16,264 nucleotides of DNA from Pseudomonadota bacterium (GTDB taxonomy: Bacteria; Pseudomonadota; Gammaproteobacteria; Acidiferrobacterales; Acidiferrobacteraceae): the NCBI GenBank assembly GCA_021795255.1, contig JAJYPQ010000035.1, forward strand, positions 1,960 to 18,223, given 5' to 3'. The position numbers and the translations under genes are program-made. Below, piece after piece: positions 1-9,060 of this stretch (the first letter of the stretch is position 1; each line of letters begins with the position of its first letter). A model generated the notes under the pieces. That model was not told where the DNA came from. It made no database searches and saw only the letters and a program-made list of their open reading frames with translations.

Positions 1-31
1 AAGATGAGGGTAGAGAGAGATTGGCAGACAT
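1..31 (-). CDS. Possible start of a further gene after rng, truncated by the window edge
   Basis: Directly after the TAG stop of rng (34-32), the minus strand has an ATG at 31-29 followed by ten stop-free codons up to the window edge (MSANLSLPSS). In many Gammaproteobacteria the gene after rng is yhdP, encoding a large AsmA-like envelope protein, and a TAG-ATG junction would fit tight coupling. No clear Shine-Dalgarno site is seen; the bases before the ATG are AT-rich. Ten residues cannot identify a protein, so yhdP is only a positional guess. Confidence 0.35.
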   Translation of the reverse strand, partial: MSANLSLPSS

Positions 32-1465
32 CTAAATTAAAACGACGTCGAATTCCTCTTGGTTGTAGAGCAGCTCCACCTGCAAATGAATGGGCTTGCC
101 AATGAACTCCTGAAGGTTAGCAAGACTTTGGGCTTGATCATCTAAAAGCCGATCTACCACCGCCTGGGAGGCGACAACGAGGTACTCATCTGTACCGAAC
201 TGACGCGCCTCGCGCAGGATCTCGCGAAAAATCTCATAGCTTACCGTCTCTGTGGTCTTTAACATGCCCCGCCCCTTACAGGCCGGGCAGGGCTCACACA
301 GTAAACGTTCGAGACTCTCCCGAGTCCTTTTGCGCGTGATCTCTACCAGCCCTAAAGACGACATGTCCGCCACCGAGACCTTGACGCGATCGTGGGTCAA
401 AGCGCGCTCGAGGGCCCGCAGCACTTGGCGCTTATGTTCCAAATCCACCATGTCGATAAAATCGACGATGATCATCCCGCCGAGATTGCGTAAGCGAAGT
501 TGGCGCGCGATCGCGTGGGCGGCCTCGAGGTTGGTTTTAAAAAGCGTCTCTTCGAGGTTGCGACGGCCGACGTAGGTTCCGGTATTGACGTCGATGGTAG
601 TCATAGCTTCGGTCTGATCGATCACAAGATAGCCGCCCGATTTGAGTAGAACGCGGGCCTCTAGGGCGCGTTTAATTTCATCCTCGACCGAGTAGAGATC
701 GAAAATCGGGCGCTCTCCTGGATAATACTCGATCCGCGGAGCGACCTCGGGAACAAACTCGGAGGCAAACTCAAAAGCCTTGTAATATGTCTCGCGAGAA
801 TCGATACGCACCGTCTCGACGTTATCACGCACCAGGTCGCGCATGGCGCGAAGGGCCAAGGAAAAATCTTCATGAATAAGGCCATGACTCTCGGCGTGGG
901 CGAGACGCTCCGAAAGCCGCAGCCAGAGCTTGCGCAGATAGCGAATATCCCTTTTGAGTTCCTCTTCGCTGACCTGTTCGGCCATGGTCCGCAAAATCAA
1001 GCCGCCGGGCTCCTCGCCCATTGCGGCACGCACAGCGGCGCGAAGCCGTTCGCGTTCCTCTTCGTTATCAATCTTTTGCGAAATACCGATATGGTCGCTC
1101 GCGGGCATGTAAACAACATAGCGAGCTGGTAAGCTGATCTGGGTAGTCAACCGCGCCCCTTTGCTCCCGATCGGGTCCTTAACGACTTGCACAACGATAT
1201 CCTGGCCCTCAACGACGGTCGTCGGGGCCCCACCCTCCGCGACCTTCATCTCCGCAGTTTGCAAAAAGGCTGCGCGGTCGAGCCCGATATCGACAAAAGC
1301 CGCCTGCATGCCTGGCAGGAAGCGTTGCACGCGGCCCTTATAAATGTTGCCCACGAGCCCCCGGTGGGTCGCACGCTCGATGTGAACCTCCTGCAACACC
1401 CCGTTCTCGACTACGGCAACGCGGGTTTCTTGCGGGGTCACGTTAATCAGGATTTCCTCGCTCAT
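32..1465 (-). CDS. rng: Ribonuclease G
   Basis: A 477-residue member of the RNase E/G family, an endoribonuclease that matures the 5' end of 16S rRNA and cleaves some mRNAs. The length matches RNase G, and there is no long RNase E-type C-terminal scaffold. An S1 RNA-binding domain lies at about residues 38-120 (GNIYKGRV, FVDIG). The DNase I-like catalytic region holds the two expected metal-binding aspartates, D292 in TIDVNTG and D335 in IVDFIDM. The Zn-link CPAC is at 393-396, with a further Cys at 390. The ATG at 1465 is preceded by GAGGGGA with good spacing, inside the end of maf; the two genes overlap by 4 bases (ATGA). Adjacency to maf matches the yhdE-rng pair of E. coli. Identification is firm. 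Confidence 0.97.
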   Translation of the reverse strand: MSEEILINVTPQETRVAVVENGVLQEVHIERATHRGLVGNIYKGRVQRFLPGMQAAFVDIGLDRAAFLQTAEMKVAEGGAPTTVVEGQDIVVQVVKDPIGSKGARLTTQISLPARYVVYMPASDHIGISQKIDNEEERERLRAAVRAAMGEEPGGLILRTMAEQVSEEELKRDIRYLRKLWLRLSERLAHAESHGLIHEDFSLALRAMRDLVRDNVETVRIDSRETYYKAFEFASEFVPEVAPRIEYYPGERPIFDLYSVEDEIKRALEARVLLKSGGYLVIDQTEAMTTIDVNTGTYVGRRNLEETLFKTNLEAAHAIARQLRLRNLGGMIIVDFIDMVDLEHKRQVLRALERALTHDRVKVSVADMSSLGLVEITRKRTRESLERLLCEPCPACKGRGMLKTTETVSYEIFREILREARQFGTDEYLVVASQAVVDRLLDDQAQSLANLQEFIGKPIHLQVELLYNQEEFDVVLI

Positions 1466-2031
1466 AATATCCCCTCAGCGCGCAAGGCTTGTCCGCACTC
1501 GTAAAGCGGCAGACCGACCACCCCCGAGTAACTACCGACGAGCCCGCTTACGAAGAGAGCCCCTTGTCCCTGGATGGCATAAGCGCCGGCCTTTCCCAAG
1601 GGTTCACCGGTCGCGCAATAGGTCTCGATCTCGCTTTCGCTCAAGGTCTTAAATGTCACAACAGTGGTCGACAGCGCCTCGTGGCCGGACCGCCCGATGA
1701 GATACAAGGCGGTATGAACAAGATGCGCGCGCCCTGAAAGGCGCTGCAGTTGGCAACGCGCCTCATCGAGGTCCCGGGGTTTATGAAGGATGTCCCCGTC
1801 GACCACCACGACGGTGTCGGCGCCAAGCAGCGGGGCGGTCGGCAAGGCCCGGCGTCGGCACTCGACCTGTCCCGCTAACGCCTTCTCTCGGGCCATGCGC
1901 CGCACGTACGGAAAAATTCCTTCCTCCGTCCCCACGGTCTCGTCGATAGCCGGTGAAAGCACCTTAAACGGCACCCCGATCTGCGTAAGAAGCGCCGACC
2001 GACGCGGTGAGGTCGAAGCGAGATAGATCAA
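1462..2031 (-). CDS. maf: Maf/YhdE nucleoside triphosphate pyrophosphatase
   Basis: A 189-residue Maf-family house-cleaning enzyme. The YhdE branch hydrolyses dTTP, UTP and modified pyrimidine nucleotides to monophosphates plus pyrophosphate. Visible motifs are the N-terminal SxSPRR (7-11), the catalytic aspartate D72 in GADTVV, KPRD (84-87) and the AGAYAIQG loop (148-155). The C-terminal GSYSGVVGLPL also fits YhdE better than the YceF paralogue, and the neighbour rng supports the same reading. The start is TTG at 2031, overlapping the rlmH stop by 4 bases (TTGA), with GAGGT about 6 bases upstream. The protein begins at IYLASTSPRR, as family members do, so little upstream extension is plausible. 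Substrate preference is inferred from similarity. Confidence 0.95.
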   Translation of the reverse strand: MIYLASTSPRRSALLTQIGVPFKVLSPAIDETVGTEEGIFPYVRRMAREKALAGQVECRRRALPTAPLLGADTVVVVDGDILHKPRDLDEARCQLQRLSGRAHLVHTALYLIGRSGHEALSTTVVTFKTLSESEIETYCATGEPLGKAGAYAIQGQGALFVSGLVGSYSGVVGLPLYECGQALRAEGIL

Positions 2032-2504
2032 TCGGAACCTCGGTGATAGGGTTGTCCTGTCAAAGAACTGTAAGCACGATAGAGTTGCTCGGCCACCACC
2101 ACCCGCACGAGAGCGTGCGGTAGAATCAGCGGGGAAAGCGACCAGTGCTCGGCGGCCGCCTCCAGGCAGGCATCGGCGAGACCTTCCGCGCCACCCACAA
2201 GAAAGACGACAGACTGCCCGGTCGCAAGCCAGGCACTCAAGTCCCGCGCCAGCCCCTCGCTCGAACGCATATGGCCCCGGACATCAAGAGCGACAACGAA
2301 GGGCGCATGTGGTAACGCCGCAAGTAAGCGCTCCCCTTCCTCTCGCTTCAAGCGCCCAAAATCCGCGGACTTCGTCCAACGGGCCGGGACGATCTCGGTC
2401 AGATCCAGTCGATAAGGGCCGGGGAGCCTACGCGCGTACTCCTTGTAGCCCGCGGTGACCCAGGCCGGCATGCGGGTCCCCACTGCCAAGAGCCGCATGG
2501 CCAT
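2028..2504 (-). CDS. rlmH: 23S rRNA (pseudouridine1915-N3)-methyltransferase RlmH
   Basis: A 158-residue SPOUT-class methyltransferase that uses S-adenosylmethionine to methylate pseudouridine 1915 in helix 69 of 23S rRNA. The family signature is clear: N-terminal LLAVGTRMPAW, the cofactor-loop glycines GGAEG (104-108), the SLSPLILPH segment, and the C-terminal AEQLYRAYS plus YHR (153-155). Length is near that of the E. coli protein. The ATG at 2504 shares one base with the rsfS stop (TGATG). No Shine-Dalgarno site is visible upstream, so reinitiation after rsfS translation is likely. A second in-frame ATG two codons later is possible but equally lacks a site. The rsfS-rlmH pairing is very widely conserved. 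Confidence 0.97.
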   Translation of the reverse strand: MAMRLLAVGTRMPAWVTAGYKEYARRLPGPYRLDLTEIVPARWTKSADFGRLKREEGERLLAALPHAPFVVALDVRGHMRSSEGLARDLSAWLATGQSVVFLVGGAEGLADACLEAAAEHWSLSPLILPHALVRVVVAEQLYRAYSSLTGQPYHRGSD

Positions 2505-2863
2505 CAGCGGGCCGGCCGACTCTCGCGTCTTAGCTCACCCTGGGCGCCGAACCCTTCCGACCACAATTTCTCAAGGGCGTAAAAACTGCGCGTCGTGGGG
2601 TGCATGACATGCACGATTGCATCGCCGCAGTCAATCAAAACCCACTCCCCGCCGCCTAGCCCTTCGACCCCTTGCGGCTTATGGCCGTGCTCGCGCAGAA
2701 AATCGTCGACCTTGCGGCCCGTCGAGGCGACGTGGCGCGTCGATGTCCCGCTTGCGATGATCATGTAGTCCGTAATGTCGGTCAGCATCCGAACGTCAAG
2801 CACCACGATGTCTTCGGCCTTGGCGTCCTCTAGCGCGCGTCGTATCAGGTCACACTTCGTCAT
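2504..2863 (-). CDS. rsfS: Ribosomal silencing factor RsfS (YbeB/Iojap)
   Basis: A 119-residue RsfS-family protein. Members bind ribosomal protein uL14 and block joining of the two subunits, which slows translation in starved or stationary cells. The core is well preserved: VLDVRMLTDITDYMIIASG (21-39) with STRHV following, then GLGGGEWVLIDCGDAIVHV (68-86) and the C-terminal YALEKLW. The ATG at 2863 lies 7 bases beyond the nadD stop. An AGGA lies very close to the start and a GGAG further upstream overlaps the end of nadD. It is followed directly by rlmH through a TGATG junction, the usual arrangement nadD-rsfS-rlmH. The last roughly 15 residues, rich in Arg, are not a conserved part of the family. 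Confidence 0.96.
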   Translation of the reverse strand: MTKCDLIRRALEDAKAEDIVVLDVRMLTDITDYMIIASGTSTRHVASTGRKVDDFLREHGHKPQGVEGLGGGEWVLIDCGDAIVHVMHPTTRSFYALEKLWSEGFGAQGELRRESRPAR

Positions 2864-2870
2864 GTCCTAT

Positions 2871-3482
2871 TCATCTCCGGTAGAGCCCGTGGCTCCGAAT
2901 ATAAGGCGGAAGTTCTGGTGGTAACCAGGCGCTTGGGGCCGAGCCCTCCTCCAAGGCCTGGCGCAGCGCGGTGGCCGATTCGGGACGCTCGGTAGTCGCC
3001 AGGATGAATGCCAGGCCAGAGTCGGCCTCCAGCAAAAGCTCTCCCCGTTCCCGCAAATGGGGTCTGACCCACGCAGGCAAGGGAACATCCCAACCAGGGC
3101 GTTTAACGATAACAATATGCGCAAGACCGAGGATTCGTCGCCACCGGTGCCACGTCGGGAGGCCGAGAAAGGCGTCCATCCCCAAAACCAGGGCGAGTGG
3201 GGCCCCGTAACGGGTGCGGAGGGTCGCCAGCGTGTCGACCATATAAGACGGGCCTTCACGCTCATACTCGCATTCATCTACGACAAAACGGGGATTATGG
3301 CCCACGGCCAGTCGCAGCATCTGCAGCCTATGATCAGCCCCGGCCGAAGGCGGCGGCCGATGCGGAGGACGGGCCGCCGGGACGAACACCATCGGCGCTA
3401 GCGGCAAGGCTTCCATCAGGGCGTGCGCGACCGCCAAATGGCCGCAGTGAACCGGGTCAAAAGTTCCCCCAAATACTCCCAC
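2871..3482 (-). CDS. nadD: Nicotinate-nucleotide adenylyltransferase NadD (GTG start)
   Basis: Transfers AMP from ATP to nicotinate mononucleotide, giving deamido-NAD in NAD biosynthesis. The 203-residue product starts VGVFGGTFDPVHCGHL, holding the nucleotidyltransferase HxGH (H13, H16). It carries the GPSYMVDTL segment and, near the end, SATALRQAL, a variant of the ISSTxIR nucleotide-binding motif, then IRSHGLYRR. The open frame extends 50 codons further upstream, but those lie inside proA and look nothing like the family. GTG at 3482 has AGGAAG exactly 6 bases upstream and puts the glycine-rich loop at residue 2, as in homologues. Another GTG at 3515 has no good site. Position between proA and rsfS is usual for Pseudomonas-like genomes. 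Confidence 0.95.
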   Translation of the reverse strand: MGVFGGTFDPVHCGHLAVAHALMEALPLAPMVFVPAARPPHRPPPSAGADHRLQMLRLAVGHNPRFVVDECEYEREGPSYMVDTLATLRTRYGAPLALVLGMDAFLGLPTWHRWRRILGLAHIVIVKRPGWDVPLPAWVRPHLRERGELLLEADSGLAFILATTERPESATALRQALEEGSAPSAWLPPELPPYIRSHGLYRR

Positions 3483-3494
3483 AATGGTCTTCCT
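3480..3494 (-). promoter_or_regulatory. nadD Shine-Dalgarno site overlapping the proA stop codon
   Basis: AGGAAG (3494-3489) begins at the A of the proA TAG stop (3495-3493). It lies 6 bases from the GTG at 3482-3480. This decides the nadD start and suggests that ribosomes finishing proA uncover or reuse the site. Confidence 0.8.
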
Positions 3495-4773
3495 AGGCCC
3501 GGATATGCCCGTCACCCCACACGATAAACTTCTGTGATGTAAGACCCTCGAGTCCCACCGGTCCCCGGGCATGAAGCTTATCGGTGCTAATGCCGATCTC
3601 CGCGCCCAACCCGTACTCAAAACCATCTGCAAACCGCGTCGAGGCGTTCACCATCACCGAACTCGAATCCACCTCGCGCAAAAAACGCTGGGCCGAGGTC
3701 CAGTTTTCAGTCACGATCGCATCCGTGTGATGGGAGCCATAACGGGCGATATGGTCCATGGCCTCATCGAGCCCCGCTACCACGCGAATCGAAAGAATAG
3801 GCGCCAAATACTCGGTCTCCCAATCCTTTTCGGTGGCCAAAACCGCTTCCGATATCCACTTCCGAGTCTGGGCACAGCCCCGCAGCTCCACACCATGCTC
3901 GCGATAGGTCTGAGCCAAACGCGGCAGAAGTTCTGCGGCCCGCGACTCGGCCAGCAGCAGGGTCTCCATCGTGTTGCAGGTACCGTAGCGCTGGGTTTTG
4001 GCGTTGATCGCAACCGCCAACGCTTTTTCCGCATTCGCCTCTGTGTCGATGTACACATGGCAAATGCCATGTAGATGCTTAAGGACCGGCATGCGCGCCT
4101 GGGCACTGACAAGCTCCACGAGACCCTTACCGCCCCGAGGAATCAACAAATCGAGAACATGGGCCATCCCCAGCATATGCGAGACCGCGGCGCGATCCGT
4201 CGTTTCCACAAATGCTAAAGCGCCCATCGGCAGGCCGGCATCGGCCAGGCCATCGCGCAGACAATTCGCGATCGCCATATTCGACAGCGCGGCCTCGGAG
4301 CCGCCGCGGAGGATTACCGCATTCCCCGACTTCAAACACAGACCGGCCGCGTCCGCTGTGACATTGGGCCGCGACTCATAGATGATCCCGATCACCCCGA
4401 GCGGCACCCGCATACGACCCACCTGGATACCCGAAGGACGCATGGCAAGACCAGAGATCTCGCCTACCGGGTCGGATAGGGCCGCGATTTCCGAAAGTCC
4501 TTGGATCATCTGTTCGATGCGCTGATCGGTCAGGATCAAGCGGTCGATCAAGGCCGCCTCAAGCCCGGCTGCGCGGGCAGCTCGCGCATCGACCTCATTT
4601 GCGCGCTTAATGTCTTGAGCGCGCTCGCGCACGAATCGAGCGGCGGCCAATAGCGCCGCGTTCTTGATTCCGGTCGGCGCACGAGCCATGGCAGGGGCGG
4701 CGGCTCGCACCTCTCTGCCCAACCCCTCCAAATACGCCGCCACATCAGCAATCGGCGTCTGTTCAGCCTTCAT
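3493..4773 (-). CDS. proA: Gamma-glutamyl phosphate reductase ProA
   Basis: The second step of proline biosynthesis: NADPH-dependent reduction of gamma-glutamyl phosphate to glutamate semialdehyde in the cytoplasm. The 426-residue length is typical. The aldehyde-dehydrogenase-like fold shows [17 protein letters not shown] (123-139), [15 protein letters not shown] (147-161), IPRGG (211-215), the catalytic Cys C266 in [11 protein letters not shown], and the C-terminal [15 protein letters not shown]. The ATG at 4773 overlaps the holA stop by 4 bases (ATGA) and has AAGGGTGGG upstream. proB, which supplies its substrate, is not in the window. The placement between holA and nadD differs from E. coli, where proA follows proB, and resembles Pseudomonas, where proA adjoins nadD. 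Confidence 0.98.
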   Translation of the reverse strand: MKAEQTPIADVAAYLEGLGREVRAAAPAMARAPTGIKNAALLAAARFVRERAQDIKRANEVDARAARAAGLEAALIDRLILTDQRIEQMIQGLSEIAALSDPVGEISGLAMRPSGIQVGRMRVPLGVIGIIYESRPNVTADAAGLCLKSGNAVILRGGSEAALSNMAIANCLRDGLADAGLPMGALAFVETTDRAAVSHMLGMAHVLDLLIPRGGKGLVELVSAQARMPVLKHLHGICHVYIDTEANAEKALAVAINAKTQRYGTCNTMETLLLAESRAAELLPRLAQTYREHGVELRGCAQTRKWISEAVLATEKDWETEYLAPILSIRVVAGLDEAMDHIARYGSHHTDAIVTENWTSAQRFLREVDSSSVMVNASTRFADGFEYGLGAEIGISTDKLHARGPVGLEGLTSQKFIVWGDGHIRA

Positions 4774-5771
4774 AACCCACCCTTGCCCGGCATTCCGGCG
4801 AGCGCTAATGCGATCGTTTCAATGAGTAACCAGGAATCGCCGTCGGCGCGCCCTTTATTGACGCGGTCAAGCCGCGCGCAACCCAGGAGCAGGCGTCGCA
4901 ATCTGGCTTGCGAAAGACGCTTCGCAGCTGAGGTCAACAAGCCCTGGCGGGCCGCCCACACCCGCTCGCGCCGGAAGATCTCCGTTAAGGCCCCGTTCTT
5001 GGCTTGCGCCGCTACAACCTTCACCAATACCCGCACCTCGCGAGCCAATGCCCATGACATCAGTATCGGATCTCGCGCTTCGGCACGCAAGCGGCGCACA
5101 TAGCGGTGGGTCAAGGCCAAATCCCCCTTAAGAGCGGCATCGGTCACGGCAAAAACATCAAAGCGGGCCTCGTCACCCATAATGTCGGAGAGGGCCGCCA
5201 GATCCGGCTTCGGATCATCCCTAAGACGTATAATAGCATCTGAGGCAGCGCCCATATTTCCTTCGGCGTAGTAGGCAATGCGCGCGGCCACGTCTTCATC
5301 CAAGATTCCGGCGTCCCGTAATCGTTGCCGCACCCACCCCACTAAACGCTCACCTTCGAATGCGGCAAGCGTGACGACATGGCCCTGCTCGGCAAAGGCT
5401 TCCACCCACTCTGCCTTTAAGGTCGAGCGCTCTAAGGCCCCTGCCACTACAAGCAAGATGGCGTCAGCGCTCAAGAGCGGCAAACAGGCGAGCAACTCGC
5501 GCCCCAAGGTCTCACGGCCCTCTCGCACTCGCAATTCGTAGAGACTGCGCGGCGAAAACAGTGAAGGTGACGCCAGGGTCTCGCGAAACCGCGGCCAAGA
5601 AAAGCCCGCCTCCAGAGAAACTCGTTGGCGGTCGGACACGCCGGCCGCCTCGGCCCCCCGAACGATATGAGCGACAGCCTCCTCGACAAGGAATGGTTCG
5701 TCCCCGCAGACGAGATACGCCTTTTGCACAGCGCGCGGCCGTGCGATTAAGTCCTCGAATTTAAGGCGCAT
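4770..5771 (-). CDS. holA: DNA polymerase III delta subunit
   Basis: The delta subunit of the clamp loader, which opens the sliding clamp during its loading onto DNA. From ATG at 5771 the product has 333 residues, close to the E. coli protein, and starts [10 protein letters not shown] like homologues. The delta-type motif GDEPFLVEE lies at 23-31 in a degenerate AAA+ fold, followed by [13 protein letters not shown] of the helical region and the C-terminal [13 protein letters not shown]. The open frame continues 40 codons upstream inside lptE, but that part resembles no delta protein. With the chosen start, the gene overlaps the end of lptE by 11 bases and has TAAGGCGG upstream at somewhat long spacing. 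The order lptE-holA is standard in Gammaproteobacteria. Confidence 0.94.
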   Translation of the reverse strand: MRLKFEDLIARPRAVQKAYLVCGDEPFLVEEAVAHIVRGAEAAGVSDRQRVSLEAGFSWPRFRETLASPSLFSPRSLYELRVREGRETLGRELLACLPLLSADAILLVVAGALERSTLKAEWVEAFAEQGHVVTLAAFEGERLVGWVRQRLRDAGILDEDVAARIAYYAEGNMGAASDAIIRLRDDPKPDLAALSDIMGDEARFDVFAVTDAALKGDLALTHRYVRRLRAEARDPILMSWALAREVRVLVKVVAAQAKNGALTEIFRRERVWAARQGLLTSAAKRLSQARLRRLLLGCARLDRVNKGRADGDSWLLIETIALALAGMPGKGGL

Positions 5772-6342
5772 GCCGAGCCGCCTTAGGCGCCACGGGCCGC
5801 ACACCATGCCCCCGCCTAAAGGTTGCGAGCCGCCAAACAATCTGACGAGCCGCAGATATTCGCATGCGCTTTTCCAAATAGGTCTGCTCACGCGCCATGG
5901 CCAAAATATTCAAAGGATCGAAAGTATACTCGCGTTGCACGCGCACGGCGCTAGGCGCCATGAGAATCCGGCCATGTGGGCCTTGAAGACTAAAGGTTGC
6001 CTCGTAGTCGAGCAGATAGCCGGTAGCGCCGCCGTTGCTATTGATGGTCACGATGAGCGGTATCATTGTTTCGCTCAACAACACCACCGAGGGCACGTTC
6101 CCCTTGTTGACGACGGTGACACCGCGATCAAGAAGGGCGCGACTGACCGCGAGAACCAAGCCCGGATACTTGAGTCCGCTTCCGGGCATCGTAACACGCA
6201 TGACCGACAAGGCCGGCGGCAGGGCAGCCTCGTGACCGGTACGCAAGTGAAAACCGCAGCCGCCCAGTGTCACAGAGAGGGCTATAAAGGCAGCCAGCCG
6301 GTGCCGCGATCGTGTGGACTGTGCCCCTAGAAGGGATCGCAT
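5761..6342 (-). CDS. lptE: LPS-assembly lipoprotein LptE
   Basis: An outer-membrane lipoprotein that plugs the LptD barrel and helps place lipopolysaccharide at the cell surface. The 193-residue product has a basic start (RSRHR at 11-15), a hydrophobic stretch at about 16-26, and a lipobox LGGC at 26-29. C29 would be lipidated, followed by GFHLR as in LptE/RlpB. The domain then matches the family in outline: SNGGATGYLLDYEATF and YLEKRMRISAARQIVWRL. ATG at 6342 has GGAAGGA 5 bases upstream and gives a proper signal peptide. A longer frame from 6405 would add 21 charged residues before the signal and has only a weak site. The C-terminal tail is basic and probably variable. Being an acylated lipoprotein, it should be a substrate of the Lnt encoded in this window. 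Confidence 0.92.
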   Translation of the reverse strand: MRSLLGAQSTRSRHRLAAFIALSVTLGGCGFHLRTGHEAALPPALSVMRVTMPGSGLKYPGLVLAVSRALLDRGVTVVNKGNVPSVVLLSETMIPLIVTINSNGGATGYLLDYEATFSLQGPHGRILMAPSAVRVQREYTFDPLNILAMAREQTYLEKRMRISAARQIVWRLATFRRGHGVRPVAPKAARHAP

Positions 6343-6414
6343 GAAAGTCCTTCCCTCTTTTCCATCATCGCTCGACTCATGACCGAGCCTCTTTTGACGA
6401 AGCATAGCCGCGCT

Positions 6415-8892
6415 TCAATGGGAAGCGGCCGCAGCCGCCACGATATTGATCAGACGGCCCGGCACCACCACAACCTTGGTCACCGACTGGCCTTCGAGGG
6501 CTCTCGAAACGGCCTCATCGCGCAAGGCGCGCTTCTCGATCTCCGCCGCATCGCTATTCACGGGGACTACGATCTCAGCACGGCGCTTGCCGTTGACCTG
6601 GATCACGAGATGCACCATGTCCTGACGCAAAGCGGCCGGGTCCGCCTGCGGCCACGGGGCGTCTATGATGGCGCTCTTCGAAGGCTCAAGCGCGCCCCAG
6701 AGCGCATGGGTAATGTGGGGGGCAATGGGCGCCAACAGGCGGAGTACAAAGCTCAGGCCTTCGCGCAGAAGGCTGACAGAGGATTCCGACGCTGGCTCAT
6801 CCACAAGCTTCTGGAGGATGTTCACCACGCTCATGCACGCCGCCACGACCGTATTAAAGTGATAGCGCTCGTAGTCGCGCAGGGCCTGGTCGACTAGGGT
6901 ATGGATTTGGCAGCGCAGGGCCACGAGATCCGAGGTTCCGGCGTCGGCTGCAGGTTTCGGAAGGCCGGCTATGGCCTTGGCTAGTGTCCACAACCGCTTC
7001 AAAAAACGGTGCGCGCCGGCCACCGCCTCATCGTTCCACTCGAGCGACTGCTCCGGTGGTGCCGCAAACATAATGAAAAGCCGAGCGGTGTCGGCGCCAT
7101 ACTGATCGATAAGGGCTTGGGGATCGACGGTGTTTCCCTTGGACTTCGACATCTTACTGCCATCTTTGAGCACCATGCCCTGAGTCAGGAGGCGGACAAA
7201 GGGTTCCGCGTTGTTCACCAATCCCTCATCACGCAGAAGCTTGTTAAAAAATCGGGCATACAACAAGTGCAAGATGGCATGCTCGATGCCCCCGATATAC
7301 TGATCGACCGGCAACCAATAGCCGACCCGCGCATCCAGCATGGCCTGGTCGTTGTCTTGCGCACAATAACGGGCGTAGTACCAGGACGACTCCATGAAGG
7401 TGTCGAAGGTGTCGGTTTCGCGCCGAGCCGCCCCCCCGCACTCTGGGCAACTGGTATGCACGAAATCTGGGCGTTCAGCGAGCGGCGAGCTACCCTGACT
7501 TATCATCACGTCTTCGGGCAGCCGCACCGGGAGATCCTGGTCCGGAACCGGAACGATGCCGCAGCTGGGGCAATGGATCATCGGAATGGGAGTGCCCCAG
7601 TAACGCTGGCGCGATACGCCCCAGTCTCGGAGGCGAAAATGGACCCTCCGGGTTCCTAAGCCCTCGCGCTCCAACACGTCTATGATCTGCGTTCGCGCCT
7701 CCTCTGAGGCAAGCCCCGTAAAGGCGCCCGAATCCACCATACGGCCGGGCCCGGTATAGGCCCCGTCTGTCACTAACACATGGGGATCACCCACGAAGTC
7801 CCAGGGCACGATCACAGGCGAAATAGGCAGAGCGTAGCGCTTTGCAAAGGCGAAATCGCGTTCGTCGTGGGCTGGTACGGCCATGACCGCGCCCTCACCA
7901 TAAGACATCAAGACGAAATTGGCAGCATAGACCGGCAGCTCGGTCCCGGTCAGAGGATGGATAGCGCGTAAACCGGTATCGACGCCGCGCTTTTCCATGG
8001 TCTCAAGCGCCGCTTCCGCGGTTTGGCTCAAACGACATTCGTCCCGGAAACGGAGCAACTCGGCGTGCCCCACCGAGGCCACCGTCGCCAAAGAATGTTC
8101 GGCAGCCACAGCCAGGTAAGTCGCCCCCATCAGAGTATCCGGACGGGTCGTAAACACCGTCAGCGGACCATAGCCCTTGACCTCGAATCGAATCTCTACC
8201 CCTTCCGAGCGCCCAATCCAATTCCTTTGCATGGTCGCCACGCGTTCCGGCCAACCGGGCAGATCCGCCAGGTCTGCGAGCAACTCGTCTGCGTAATGCG
8301 TGATGCGCAAAAACCATTGAGGGATTTTCCGGCGCTCGACAGGACTATCGCAACGCCAGCAGCGGCCTTCTATCACCTGTTCGTTGGCAAGCACCGTTTG
8401 GTCGTGAGGACACCAATTCACGGGTGCTGTCGCTCGATAGGCGAGGCCCTTGCGATAAAGCCGGGTAAAAAACCACTGCTCCCACCGATAATACTCAGGA
8501 CGGCAGGTGGTAATCTCGCGGCTCCAGTCGTAGGCGAAGCCGAGTCGCTTCAATTGCTCACGCATATAGGCGACATTGGCGTAGGTCCACTGCGCCGGTC
8601 CCACACCGTTCTGAACCGCGGCGTTCTCGGCTGGCAAACCAAACGCATCCCAGCCTATGGGCTGCAAGACGTTCAGGCCTTGCATGCGCCGCCAGCGGCT
8701 GATGACGTCGCCCAGGGTGTAGTTACGGACGTGCCCCATGTGCAGGCGTCCGGACGGATAGGGGAACATCGACAGGCAATAAAACTTGGGGCGGCTCGAG
8801 TCCTCACTGGCCCGGAAGCTTTGCGCCTGCTCCCAGAACCGCTGCGCCTCCCGCTCTACCTGTTCTGCCACATAGCGTTCATCCATCGACAT
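6415..8892 (-). CDS. leuS: Leucyl-tRNA synthetase
   Basis: Class I aminoacyl-tRNA synthetase charging tRNA-Leu. At 825 residues it is slightly shorter than the E. coli enzyme. The signatures are complete: [16 protein letters not shown] with the HIGH-type HMGH at 51-54, [10 protein letters not shown] (81-90), and KMSKS at 580-584. The CP1 editing domain has [12 protein letters not shown] (247-258) and [10 protein letters not shown], where the editing aspartate is expected. Zinc-type Cys groups occur at C161/C178/C181 and at 441-444 and 482-485. ATG at 8892 has a weak AGG upstream; a second ATG two codons on is possible. It is the first gene of block B, and lptE follows after 72 bases. A GATAAT lies upstream near 8924-8929, but without a fair -35 I do not call a promoter. 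Confidence 0.98.
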   Translation of the reverse strand: MSMDERYVAEQVEREAQRFWEQAQSFRASEDSSRPKFYCLSMFPYPSGRLHMGHVRNYTLGDVISRWRRMQGLNVLQPIGWDAFGLPAENAAVQNGVGPAQWTYANVAYMREQLKRLGFAYDWSREITTCRPEYYRWEQWFFTRLYRKGLAYRATAPVNWCPHDQTVLANEQVIEGRCWRCDSPVERRKIPQWFLRITHYADELLADLADLPGWPERVATMQRNWIGRSEGVEIRFEVKGYGPLTVFTTRPDTLMGATYLAVAAEHSLATVASVGHAELLRFRDECRLSQTAEAALETMEKRGVDTGLRAIHPLTGTELPVYAANFVLMSYGEGAVMAVPAHDERDFAFAKRYALPISPVIVPWDFVGDPHVLVTDGAYTGPGRMVDSGAFTGLASEEARTQIIDVLEREGLGTRRVHFRLRDWGVSRQRYWGTPIPMIHCPSCGIVPVPDQDLPVRLPEDVMISQGSSPLAERPDFVHTSCPECGGAARRETDTFDTFMESSWYYARYCAQDNDQAMLDARVGYWLPVDQYIGGIEHAILHLLYARFFNKLLRDEGLVNNAEPFVRLLTQGMVLKDGSKMSKSKGNTVDPQALIDQYGADTARLFIMFAAPPEQSLEWNDEAVAGAHRFLKRLWTLAKAIAGLPKPAADAGTSDLVALRCQIHTLVDQALRDYERYHFNTVVAACMSVVNILQKLVDEPASESSVSLLREGLSFVLRLLAPIAPHITHALWGALEPSKSAIIDAPWPQADPAALRQDMVHLVIQVNGKRRAEIVVPVNSDAAEIEKRALRDEAVSRALEGQSVTKVVVVPGRLINIVAAAAASH

Positions 8893-9060
8893 GCAGGACC
8901 TAATAATTTAAGACAAGGTAAGGCCCTTCATTATCCACGGATTAGCCTGGCGCGTCTCGCGTCGCCTCGAAAGGTCGGCCGCTCCAGAGGCCGCGTCCGG
9001 CTCTTGGGCAAACCGGAAGCTCAAGACGCCGCCTGGGCAGGCCCTCAGACGCAAGATCGC

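Noticed and set aside
2871..3632. 253-residue form of NadD starting at 3632
   Set aside because: The extra 50 residues lie inside proA in another frame, match nothing in the family, and the GTG at 3482 has an excellent ribosome site.
5761..6405. 214-residue form of LptE starting at 6405
   Set aside because: It would place about 21 charged residues before the lipoprotein signal peptide, and its ribosome site is weak compared with GGAAGGA before 6342.
8893..9060. Promoter or terminator between the DUF442 gene and leuS
   Set aside because: A GATAAT and a 5-base CGGCC/GGCCG stem are present, but there is no fair -35 match and no T run, so neither is called.
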